Source: DATKMP01 sp035541775 (lineage in GTDB: Bacteria > Bacteroidota > Ignavibacteria > UBA10030). Taken from it: a DNA stretch of 9,795 nucleotides. The DNA lies in assembly GCA_035541775.1 (NCBI GenBank), contig DATKMP010000217.1, positions 1 to 9,795 of the forward strand. The letters run 5' to 3'. The translations under genes were made by a program, and so were the position numbers. Below are positions 1 to 6,671 of the stretch, piece after piece; the stretch's first letter is position 1; every line of letters begins with the position of its first letter. The notes under the pieces were generated by a model. That model did no database searches, had not been told where the DNA came from, and saw nothing but the letters and a program-made list of their open reading frames with translations.

Positions 1-1083
1 AGAAAAATCTTTTGTACTTACTAACCTTATAACATCGTCGCCTAAAAATCCGAATAAGCATGCAAATCCAACAAAAATAACAATAATCGACCATCGATAT
101 ATGGCAATCAATTTTTTCCCCTCCTGCTGTCTGGATTCTTCCTTCGAAGAAAATGCTTTATAAATGAACGGCAAAAAGAATTGAGATACAATGGTGTTGC
201 TGACAACAGCGGTTGAACTAATGAGACTGAATGCGAGTCCGTATCGTCCGACTTCCGATGTCGTCATGATCGATTCAACGATCCAGCGTTCTCCATTCAT
301 CTGCAATCCTCCAAAGATTCCCCAAATAATAAATGGCAGCATAAAATGAAAAAGTTGTTGCGGTAAGGTTGGCGCCAGAAGTTGGGAACGGGCATTGTGC
401 GGCGTTTGAATACCGACACAGTACTTTCGGATAAAATACAATCGCAGCAGCAGGGATGTTAGAAATACCAATCCGATGGTCTGAAAAACCAAACTCAACG
501 TTAATGTTACAAATTTGCTGATGAAGATAAAGAGCATCACCTGAATTGCCTTCTCAGTCACTTGAATCATGGCAACAGTTTTCCGCAATCGAAGGGCATT
601 CAACATTCCAGTGATCGGTTGATTCGCCAACGGCAAAACGATGACCACAATGGCGGCAACCGAAACATAGTTCTTACCGATGGAGGAAAAATGAGAGAAT
701 GCTGCAATACACAAAAACAGCATAAAAGTCAGTCCGACACTTCGTGCGATACCCGATAAAAATTTTCGCAAGAACATTTTTTGTTGATCGTCGGCGCTGC
801 TGTTTTCAAACAAGTAGCGAACATAGGATTGTTCGAACGGATTGAAATAGATAGAACTCGCCAGCGATGTCAAGCTTGTCAACAGAACGAAGAGACCATA
901 ATCTTTTGGGCCGATGGATGTAAGATACTTGATGGAAATGAAACTCAAAAGCAGCGTTAAAAACTGTCCGACGGCAAGCCAGATAAATTCCGCCGCATAT
1001 TTGCTTCGATACGTTTGAATATTCGGTTTAAGTTCGGCAAGAAACGGAAAAATGATGTTACCCTTTTTTGAAATCATGTTCAT
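1..1083 (-). CDS. Polysaccharide/oligosaccharide flippase-like membrane protein (Wzx/MOP superfamily), 3' end missing
   Basis: Open frame of 361 codons running off the window start, so the C-terminus is not seen. The product is very hydrophobic, with membrane segments at about residues 30-54, 62-81, 108-132, 139-160, 182-217 (probably two), 244-261, 279-310 (probably two) and 331-355. The layout, and a G-E-R-W-I motif near residues 264-268 after a Trp/Gly-rich helix, resemble the polysaccharide biosynthesis (Wzx-like) branch of the MOP flippases. These move lipid-linked sugar repeat units across the inner membrane. The start is taken at ATG 1083; ATG 1077 and an in-frame TTG at 1092 are alternatives. 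No clear ribosome binding site precedes any of them. It lies about 30 bases after the CorC-like gene on the same strand and is probably the next gene of that operon. No glycosyltransferase is visible beside it, so the substrate cannot be named. Family call fairly sure, substrate unknown. Confidence 0.75.
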   Translation of the reverse strand, partial: MNMISKKGNIIFPFLAELKPNIQTYRSKYAAEFIWLAVGQFLTLLLSFISIKYLTSIGPKDYGLFVLLTSLTSLASSIYFNPFEQSYVRYLFENSSADDQQKMFLRKFLSGIARSVGLTFMLFLCIAAFSHFSSIGKNYVSVAAIVVIVLPLANQPITGMLNALRLRKTVAMIQVTEKAIQVMLFIFISKFVTLTLSLVFQTIGLVFLTSLLLRLYFIRKYCVGIQTPHNARSQLLAPTLPQQLFHFMLPFIIWGIFGGLQMNGERWIVESIMTTSEVGRYGLAFSLISSTAVVSNTIVSQFFLPFIYKAFSSKEESRQQEGKKLIAIYRWSIIVIFVGFACLFGFLGDDVIRLVSTKDFS

Positions 1084-1113
1084 GGCACACAATGTATCGA
1101 TTGCACACTTGCA

Positions 1114-1932
1114 TCAGCGGCGTTCGATTTTAATTTGACGAATGCGCCGTGCACTTTTAGTAATAATCGTGAACGTGACATCCATCGCGTTGATCACCTC
1201 GCCAAGTTCGGGCAATCTTCCGGTGATCGTTTGTAAATATCCTGCAATCGTTTCATATTCCGGAGCAGGGGGAATTGCTGCCTGAAATTGTTCGTTGAAG
1301 TCGTTGATCGAAATGGCAGCATCGACAATGACCGAACCGTCGCTTTTTCGTTCGAAGGATTTGCGTGTCTCATCATATTCATCGAGAATATCGCCGACAA
1401 TTTCTTCGACAATATCTTCCAGCGTTATCAATCCTTCTGTGCCGCCAAATTCATCGATCACAATGCCGATGTGATTTTTCTGCTGCTGGAATTCCCGTAA
1501 AATCTCGCTGATTTTTTTTGATTCGGGAACAAAAAATGCCGGCCGAATAATATCGTGCAGCACAATCAGCGAGCGATGTTCCAATAAGTTCAATAAATCT
1601 TTGCTGTACACGATACCGACAATTTTATCGATCGTTCCTTGATAGACCGGCAAGCGGGAATATCCTTCTTCGATCACTTTATGGATCAAATGATCGACCG
1701 GCATCGCGAGATCCAGCGCAATAATATCCGGACGCGGCACCATAATTTCTTTTGCGGTAATATCGGAAAATTGCAAAACACTTTTTATCAATTCGTGTTC
1801 GGTTTTATTTATCGTACCGCTCAATGAGCTTGCATCGATTACTTGCTCGAGTTCCTCTTCGGACAGCGGCACATGCAAAACACCCGCCTTCACTAATGCA
1901 TCGCGCAATATTTTTTTGAGGGACTTCATCAT
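1114..1932 (-). CDS. CorC/HlyC-family double-CBS domain protein (hemolysin-like, no membrane domain)
   Basis: A 272-residue protein made of two CBS domains (about residues 60-120 and 125-186) followed by a CorC_HlyC domain (about 196-270). Diagnostic stretches are the first CBS entry with M-V-P-R-P-D at 64-69, and the E-F-G-G-T-E-G-L motif at 161-168 leading into an acidic L-E-D-I-V-E-E-I-V-G run. CBS pairs usually bind adenine nucleotides. Relatives are linked to Mg2+/Co2+ efflux or membrane-protein regulation. The DUF21/CNNM membrane domain of the long members is absent and the length matches stand-alone CorC, so this should be a cytoplasmic or peripheral regulator. Start: ATG 1932 (or 1929) is preferred. 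An in-frame TTG at 1941 directly follows the truA stop and sits 12 bases after a GAGGAA, so it remains possible and would add three residues. It lies between truA and the flippase in one tight series. The role in metal handling is by family only. Confidence 0.88.
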   Translation of the reverse strand: MMKSLKKILRDALVKAGVLHVPLSEEELEQVIDASSLSGTINKTEHELIKSVLQFSDITAKEIMVPRPDIIALDLAMPVDHLIHKVIEEGYSRLPVYQGTIDKIVGIVYSKDLLNLLEHRSLIVLHDIIRPAFFVPESKKISEILREFQQQKNHIGIVIDEFGGTEGLITLEDIVEEIVGDILDEYDETRKSFERKSDGSVIVDAAISINDFNEQFQAAIPPAPEYETIAGYLQTITGRLPELGEVINAMDVTFTIITKSARRIRQIKIERR

Positions 1933-1941
1933 CAAGAACAA

Positions 1942-2679
1942 TCAATACACAATTTCCTCAAGAAACAATCCCCTGGCAGGAGCAGACATTCCGGCTTGTG
2001 CGCGGTCTTTTGCATCAAGAATGAATTGAAAATTCTGAAGCGGCGTATGGCCGCGCCCGACATTGACCATCGTGCCGACCAAAGCGCGTACCATTCCATG
2101 CAAAAATCGGTTTGCCGTAATTTCAAATTCCAGCATACGAGCCGCCTCAATCCATTGCGCGGAATAAACGTTGCAGCGATAATGATCGGCTTCCGAAATT
2201 GTTTTACAAAACGACTGAAAATCATGTTCGCCGAGAATCTCTGTTGCACATTCTCGCATCGCAGCAAGGTCAAGGTTCGAACGCACTTGCCAGCAATAAT
2301 TTCTTTCGATGGCAATGGGAGCGGAGGAAATTCGATATCGATACCGACGGGCTTTGGCACTGTGTCTTGCATGAAAATCGCCGGAAGCGAGTGCGGCATT
2401 TTTTACGACAACATCATGCGGTAAAACGGCCGTGAGTTGTTTTGCCAGCCGCTCGATATGAATATTTTTTTCCATGAACATGGTCGCAACCTGTCCCCTG
2501 GCATGCACGCCGGCATCCGTCCGCCCGCCGCCATGCACACGCAGTTCAATTTGAAACAGCTGATGAATCGCTTTTTCCAGTTCTTCCTGAACCGAACGGC
2601 CATTTTTCTGAAATTGCCAGCCGACAAATTTCGTTCCATCATACTCGATATCAAGACGGATATTTGGCATGACGGACAT
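1942..2679 (-). CDS. truA: tRNA pseudouridine synthase A
   Basis: TruA isomerises uridines 38-40 of the tRNA anticodon stem-loop to pseudouridine in the cytoplasm. The 245-residue product has the usual family length. It shows the N-terminal Y-D-G-T-x-F-x-G-W-Q motif (13-22), the catalytic-loop signature G-R-T-D-A-G-V-H-A with catalytic Asp55, the K-x-R-x-Y-R-Y-R segment near 109-116, and the C-terminal R-F-L-H-G-M-V-R motif (191-198) ending with the typical A-x-A-R-G-L-F-L tail. The reading frame is open further upstream, but those codons run through the preceding gene. ATG 2679 overlaps that gene's stop as TAATG, which suggests translational coupling. ATG 2670 (three codons in, directly before the conserved start of the domain) is the alternative. 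The next gene starts about 9 bases after the TGA stop. It shares the operon with mtaB, whose product also modifies the anticodon loop. Confidence 0.97.
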   Translation of the reverse strand: MSVMPNIRLDIEYDGTKFVGWQFQKNGRSVQEELEKAIHQLFQIELRVHGGGRTDAGVHARGQVATMFMEKNIHIERLAKQLTAVLPHDVVVKNAALASGDFHARHSAKARRYRYRISSAPIAIERNYCWQVRSNLDLAAMRECATEILGEHDFQSFCKTISEADHYRCNVYSAQWIEAARMLEFEITANRFLHGMVRALVGTMVNVGRGHTPLQNFQFILDAKDRAQAGMSAPARGLFLEEIVY

Positions 2680-3422
2680 TAAAATATTTTTGTGATGGAC
2701 AACCCTATGCCATGAATATTGCCGGCTTCTCCCAGCGCGAGGGCTTCGATGTGCCAAGATTGTCCGTCCGCCAGCGAACGATTGTAAAAGGCGGCCGCAC
2801 GCCCCGCCATGAAAGCGGAAATCACATGATTGATGACGACCGCGCCGATGATAAATCGTGAATTGTTATACACGTTCGCACTTTGGATGCGCATATTTTT
2901 AAAATGTAATCGCTCGGCATCGTTCCCCTGCCAATTCCATTGATATTGGCTGCCGGCATAAATCAAATTATATTCGCCGTTGCGCAGCTTTTGCAAATTG
3001 TAATCATCCGTTGTATTGAAGTTGCCGATGTTCACTTCAAACTGGTCGTCCTTGCCGCTAAAATTTGCAGCGGCATGTTCCGCAGCATAGGTTTGCGCAT
3101 CTTGATGCAACCAGTTGCCATAAACGCGAAAGCCGGCATACGTCAGCCATAATCCGCTTTCGGCAATCAAATAATATTTTCCATTATTGATCGAACCGAC
3201 ATACGCCTGTCCCAATCCTGGCACAAGCAGTGAAAGTGCGGCTGCCTGCAGCACAGATTTTTTTTGACCGCCGTCGGATTCAAACCGTTGATTCATCACA
3301 TCCGACGGTGCGATGATATGATCCTGATTGATGAAGAACGACGTTGAAACGCGTTGCTGGGAAAGCAGCGCCGGCACAAAAACAATTTTGAGAGTAAGCA
3401 AAATGAGAACTATCTTTTTCAT
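2679..3422 (-). CDS. Exported DUF5683-like protein of unknown function
   Basis: A 247-residue protein with an N-terminal signal-like segment (Lys-Lys then a hydrophobic run to about residue 20, with a possible signal peptidase I site near A-L-L-S). After a polar linker comes a hydrophobic block with L-V-P-G-L-G-Q-A-Y at about 66-74, followed by G-K-Y-Y. This glycine-rich pattern resembles the DUF5683 family of the FCB group. A polar middle region (105-185) and a further hydrophobic segment (190-212) follow. The last residues alternate hydrophobic/polar and end in Phe, as many outer-membrane proteins do, so a membrane-associated envelope protein is likely. The start at ATG 3422 is firm: an AGGAG lies 5 bases upstream, overlapping the TAG stop of mtaB, and Met-Lys-Lys opens the signal. 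The 3' end overlaps truA as TAATG. I cannot assign a function; the family resemblance is from memory and moderate. Confidence 0.8.
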   Translation of the reverse strand: MKKIVLILLTLKIVFVPALLSQQRVSTSFFINQDHIIAPSDVMNQRFESDGGQKKSVLQAAALSLLVPGLGQAYVGSINNGKYYLIAESGLWLTYAGFRVYGNWLHQDAQTYAAEHAAANFSGKDDQFEVNIGNFNTTDDYNLQKLRNGEYNLIYAGSQYQWNWQGNDAERLHFKNMRIQSANVYNNSRFIIGAVVINHVISAFMAGRAAAFYNRSLADGQSWHIEALALGEAGNIHGIGLSITKIF

Positions 3423-3433
3423 GTTAGCTCCTA
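3423..3433 (-). promoter_or_regulatory. Shine-Dalgarno of the DUF5683-like gene, overlapping the mtaB stop codon
   Basis: The minus strand reads TAGGAGCTAAC then ATG. The TAG is the mtaB stop, and its last two bases are part of the AGGAG ribosome binding site of the next gene. This fixes the start at 3422 and shows the two genes are read from one message, with re-initiation or coupling likely. It is one of only two clear binding sites in the window. Confidence 0.75.
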
Positions 3434-4729
3434 CGATGAAATGAGAATTCCGCTGCAAAAATCTTGCGCAGTATGCAAAATTTTTACGTGCAGCAGTTGA
3501 TTGGTGATTTCCTGCGCGGTCGCAACATTTACATGGACATATTCTCCTGTCAATCCTGTTACAAGTTCTTTTGAAGAACGCGTCTCAAACAACACATCGA
3601 CAATTTTTTCTTCAAATCCCTGATAAAACAATCTTCGTTTTCGCGCGCTTAATTGACGCAGCCGTTCACTTCGATGCGATTTTTCCTGCGGCGGCACTTG
3701 TTGTGCAAATTGCATTGCCGGCGTATTCGGGCGCGGCGAATAACTAAACACATGCAAATAGCTGATCGGTTGATCGGCGAGAAATGCATACGTTTCTTCG
3801 AATTGCTGTTCCTCTTCACCGGGAAATCCGACAATCACATCGGCGCCGATTCCAGCAGAAGGAATCGCTTTTTTTATACTTTCGATTTTCTTTTTGTAAA
3901 GATCCGTCAAATACCGGCGGCGCATCGATTTCAAAATCGCATCGGAACCGGATTGCAAAGGAATGTGCCAGTGCTTACAAAGTTTTTTTTCTGCAAACCA
4001 GAACTCCAGTAATTCATCCGTTAAGAGATTGGGTTCGATCGAACTGATACGAATGCGCTGGATTCCATCGACCTTCACCAGCTCTTTCAGCAGTTGAAGA
4101 AGATTACTCTCTATGCCATTTCCATAATCACCGACATTGACTCCCGTGAGTACAAGTTCTTGATATCCTTGATTTGCAATTTCGTGCGCCTGCGCTACAA
4201 TCTGTGAACACGCAATGCTTCTGCTCATGCCGCGTGCTTGCGGAATCGTGCAATAGGTGCACTGATAATCGCAGCCATCTTGAATTTTTAAAAATGCCCG
4301 CGTTCGATCTTCAAATCCTGCCGACGATGCAAGATGCGTTTCATGAATTTCTTCCTTGCACGAAACGTACACATCGGCAACGGATCGTTTGGCCGCATTG
4401 CCAAGATAGCGTAAGACATCGAATTTTTCTTTTGATCCCAAAACCAGATCAACGCCTTCAATGCTTGCAAGCTCTTGATGTCGAAGCTGCGAATAACATC
4501 CCACCACGGCAACAAACGCGTTCGGAGAATGGCGCAAGGCACGACGCACAAGCTGCCGGCATTCCCGGTCGGCGCGCTCTGTCACACTGCACGTGTTGAT
4601 CACGACGACATCGGATGGTTCGTCGATGCCAACAAGACGATAGCCATGATCAGCAAACTGCTTCCCGATCGTAGCAGTTTCGGCATAATTCAATTTACAG
4701 CCCAGCGTATGTAATGCGACACATTTCAT
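3431..4729 (-). CDS. mtaB: tRNA (N6-L-threonylcarbamoyladenosine(37)-C2)-methylthiotransferase MtaB
   Basis: A radical-SAM methylthiotransferase that adds a methylthio group to t6A at position 37 of ANN-decoding tRNAs. The 432 residues show the MTTase N-terminal domain with its three cluster cysteines C11 (in L-G-C-K-L-N), C47 (N-T-C-S-V-T) and C78 (V-V-G-C-Y), and the radical-SAM motif C153-xxx-C157-xx-C160 within D-G-C-D-Y-Q-C-T-Y-C. The downstream H-I-P-L-Q-S-G-S-D and D-V-I-V-G-F-P-G-E motifs fit, and the C-terminal 60 residues fit a TRAM-like domain. The L-G-C-K-L-N-Y-A-E-T opening favours MtaB over MiaB or RimO. The start at ATG 4729 matches the family's usual N-terminus, but there is no ribosome binding site. 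Instead a terminator-like hairpin of the rpsA message ends just before the ATG. It is the first gene of the block continuing into the DUF5683-like gene and truA. Confidence 0.95.
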   Translation of the reverse strand: MKCVALHTLGCKLNYAETATIGKQFADHGYRLVGIDEPSDVVVINTCSVTERADRECRQLVRRALRHSPNAFVAVVGCYSQLRHQELASIEGVDLVLGSKEKFDVLRYLGNAAKRSVADVYVSCKEEIHETHLASSAGFEDRTRAFLKIQDGCDYQCTYCTIPQARGMSRSIACSQIVAQAHEIANQGYQELVLTGVNVGDYGNGIESNLLQLLKELVKVDGIQRIRISSIEPNLLTDELLEFWFAEKKLCKHWHIPLQSGSDAILKSMRRRYLTDLYKKKIESIKKAIPSAGIGADVIVGFPGEEEQQFEETYAFLADQPISYLHVFSYSPRPNTPAMQFAQQVPPQEKSHRSERLRQLSARKRRLFYQGFEEKIVDVLFETRSSKELVTGLTGEYVHVNVATAQEITNQLLHVKILHTAQDFCSGILISS

Positions 4730-4770
4730 AAGAAAAAGGAGTTGCCCGAACAGCGTCCGAACAACTCCTT
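4730..4770 (-). terminator. Rho-independent terminator-like hairpin between rpsA and mtaB
   Basis: On the minus strand a perfect 9-bp stem, AAGGAGTTG (4770-4762) pairing with CAACTCCTT (4744-4736), encloses a 17-base loop and is followed by T-rich sequence (TTTCTT) up to the mtaB ATG at 4729. It begins about 18 bases after the rpsA stop codon, the usual place for the end of a highly expressed ribosomal protein message. The left arm contains AAGGAG, which would be hidden in the stem. The long loop makes it somewhat weaker than a textbook terminator, so partial read-through into mtaB is plausible. Confidence 0.75.
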
Positions 4771-4788
4771 GAATGCGACTTCTCGATA

Positions 4789-6546
4789 TTAATTCGATGA
4801 AAGGTCGGATGAAGTGTCGTCGATCTGCAGCTCATCGGGAGCGACAGGAGGAACGTTCACAATATCCTTCATGGTCATCGGTGAAAGCTTGTGGCCGTTG
4901 ACGTATTCATCGACCACCTTTTGCTCTTTTCCACGGAAGTATTCGAGCACGGAAAGAACAATTTTCTTGCTCTCTTTATCGAACTCAATCACTTTCATCG
5001 GCAACGTATCGCCGATCTTAAACGACTCGGCAACATTCTTTACCGGTGTTTGCGACAATTGCGATAACGGCACAAAGCCATCGACACCGAGCGGCAATTC
5101 GACGATGACGCCTTTCTCGATGAGACGCACGACCGTGCCTTCGACATCGGTACCAGATTGATATTGTTTTTCAAACGCGTCCCATGGATTATCCAGAACT
5201 TGTTTGTGTCCAAGAGAAATTCTGCGCTGCTCAATATCAACGGATAAAACGATGACGTCTAATTGATCGCCCTTCTTCACCACTTCACCCGGATGGCGAA
5301 TCTTTTTTGTCCACGACAAATCAGAAATGTGCACCAAGCCGTCCACGCCTTCTTCCAATTCAACGAAGACGCCGAAGTTGGTCAAGTTGCGAACGATACC
5401 GGAATGCTTGGAACCGATCGGATATTTTTGCATCAATGTTGTCCACGGATCGGGTTCAAGCTGCTTCATACCGAGAGAAATTTTCTTTCCTTCTTTATCG
5501 AGAGAAAGAATAATTGCTTCGACCATTTGTCCCATCGATACAATTTGCGATGGATGTTTGATGTGCTGTGTCCAGCTCATTTCAGAAATATGAATGAGGC
5601 CTTCGATGCCTTTTTCAATTTCCACAAATGCGCCGTAGTCGGTCAACGAAACAACTTTGCCGGTAATCTTCGTGCCGACCGGATACCGCGTTTCGATGTT
5701 TTCCCACGGATGCGGCTGCAATTGTTTCATACCGAGAGAAATTCTTTTCTTCTCTGCATCGAAATCTAAAACAACGACATTGACTGTTTGATCTAATTTC
5801 ACCACTTCGGATGGATGATTGACACGGCCCCATGACAAATCGGTGATGTGCACCAATCCATCGACACCGCCCAGATCCACAAACACACCGAAGTCCGTAA
5901 TAGCTTTGACGTGCCCTTCGAGAATCTGTCCTTTTTCTAAACTGTCGAGAATAACTTTGCGCTGGCTGGCAAGTTCTTCTTCCACGAGAATTTTGTGGCT
6001 GACCACCACATTTTCCGATGGATGATTGACTTTCACAATGCGGAAATCCATTTCACGTCCGATGAATGCATCGAAATCACGAACGGGACGCACATCGATT
6101 TGCGAACCGGGAAGAAACGCATCTAATCCGAGTAAATCGACAACGATACCGCCTTTGGTACGGCGCACACAACGCCCTTTCATGATCTCGCCCGTATCGA
6201 ATGCTTTGACGACACGTTCCCACACACGCATAAAGTCTGCGCGTTTGCGGGAAAGAACCAGATGGCCATCTTTGTCTTCGATGCTTTCAAGAAATACTTC
6301 CACTTCATCGCCGACCTTGCAGTCTTTGATGTTGGGAAATTCACTAACAGGCACAGTGCCTTCCGACTTAAATCCAATATCGATACTGACATTGGAATCG
6401 CCGATGTGCACAATGCGTCCTTTAACGATTTCGTTCGATTTAATAGTGCCAAGCGTGCTGGCATACATTTGTTCAAGTTGTTTATACTCGGATTCCGAAT
6501 ACCCGCGTTCCTCGAACTCGTTCGCGGTTTTATTTGTATCAGACAT
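4789..6546 (-). CDS. rpsA: 30S ribosomal protein S1
   Basis: S1 binds mRNA on the small ribosomal subunit and helps bring messages to the ribosome. The 585 residues contain six S1 (OB-fold) repeats at about 38-102, 119-185, 205-275, 290-361, 377-448 and 464-535. Repeats 3-5 are the most alike, each with a G-x-x-x-x-x-x-x-D/N-(Y/F)-G-(A/V)-F-V core, a G-L-(V/I)-H-I-(T/S)-(D/E)-(L/M)-S-W motif and an H-P-(S/G)-(E/Q) stretch, then I-S-L-G-x-K-Q. The first two repeats are divergent, as expected for the ribosome-binding half. A short acidic, Ser-rich tail ends the protein. Length and six-domain layout match full-length S1. The start at ATG 6546 has a strong GGAGG four bases upstream. It follows ispH after a 125-base gap and ends before a terminator-like hairpin. 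The repeats show at the DNA level as recurring similar segments inside the gene. Confidence 0.98.
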   Translation of the reverse strand: MSDTNKTANEFEERGYSESEYKQLEQMYASTLGTIKSNEIVKGRIVHIGDSNVSIDIGFKSEGTVPVSEFPNIKDCKVGDEVEVFLESIEDKDGHLVLSRKRADFMRVWERVVKAFDTGEIMKGRCVRRTKGGIVVDLLGLDAFLPGSQIDVRPVRDFDAFIGREMDFRIVKVNHPSENVVVSHKILVEEELASQRKVILDSLEKGQILEGHVKAITDFGVFVDLGGVDGLVHITDLSWGRVNHPSEVVKLDQTVNVVVLDFDAEKKRISLGMKQLQPHPWENIETRYPVGTKITGKVVSLTDYGAFVEIEKGIEGLIHISEMSWTQHIKHPSQIVSMGQMVEAIILSLDKEGKKISLGMKQLEPDPWTTLMQKYPIGSKHSGIVRNLTNFGVFVELEEGVDGLVHISDLSWTKKIRHPGEVVKKGDQLDVIVLSVDIEQRRISLGHKQVLDNPWDAFEKQYQSGTDVEGTVVRLIEKGVIVELPLGVDGFVPLSQLSQTPVKNVAESFKIGDTLPMKVIEFDKESKKIVLSVLEYFRGKEQKVVDEYVNGHKLSPMTMKDIVNVPPVAPDELQIDDTSSDLSSN

Positions 6547-6558
6547 TTATCCTCCAGA
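6547..6558 (-). promoter_or_regulatory. Strong Shine-Dalgarno of rpsA
   Basis: The minus strand reads CTGGAGGATAA directly before the ATG at 6546, giving a GGAGG with four bases spacing. It fixes the start and fits high expression. It lies about 12 bases downstream of the leader hairpin at 6563-6584. Confidence 0.8.
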
Positions 6559-6562
6559 TACC

Positions 6563-6584
6563 GTTTCCTGCTGATCCGGGAAAC
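6563..6584 (-). promoter_or_regulatory. Small hairpin in the rpsA leader
   Basis: GTTTCC and GGAAAC form a perfect 6-bp inverted repeat around a 10-base loop, placed just upstream of the rpsA ribosome binding site. No T-run follows, so it is not a terminator. S1 represses its own translation through leader structure in E. coli; a similar role here is inference only. An overlapping direct repeat TCCTGCTG (6566-6573 and 6586-6593, plus strand) lies in the same stretch. Confidence 0.35.
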
Positions 6585-6641
6585 ATCCTGCTGCGCGTCG
6601 TTCGCTGCCAGTCAACACACAACGTTCAACATCGCATCAGG

Positions 6642-6656
6642 CACATATTTTATGTG
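6642..6656. repeat. Palindrome CACATA-TTT-TATGTG between ispH and rpsA
   Basis: A perfect 6-bp inverted repeat with a 3-base centre, 15 bases downstream of the ispH stop and about 95 bases upstream of rpsA. It is AT-rich and lacks a following T-run on the minus strand, so it is unlikely to be an efficient terminator. It could be an operator-like site or a message-processing hairpin. Its minus-strand centre reads TAAAAT, close to a -10 box, but no good -35 lies at the right distance. Function unknown. Confidence 0.3.
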
Positions 6657-6671
6657 ATGATATGATTTATT

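Noticed and set aside
562..759. Short plus-strand frame
   Set aside because: Antisense to the flippase-like gene, which is continuously open for 361 codons with a clear membrane-protein pattern.
1996..2424. Open frame of 142 codons on the plus strand
   Set aside because: Antisense to truA, whose conserved motifs fix the true frame on the other strand.
5263..5769. Open frame of 168 codons on the plus strand
   Set aside because: It lies entirely antisense to the S1 repeats of rpsA; its length is explained by the codon bias of the real gene, and the product resembles no known protein.
4800..5900. Repeated similar DNA segments that might suggest a repeat array
   Set aside because: They correspond to the S1 domain repeats of rpsA, not to CRISPR or a mobile element; spacing equals one domain and the sequences are diverged.
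6026..6574. Open frame of 182 codons on the plus strand
   Set aside because: Antisense to the N-terminal half of rpsA and its ribosome binding site; Ser/Arg/Thr-rich shadow translation.
6642..6656. Palindrome after ispH as a terminator
   Set aside because: The stem is AT-rich and only 6 bp and is not followed by a T-run on the transcribed strand, so it is listed as a repeat of unknown role.
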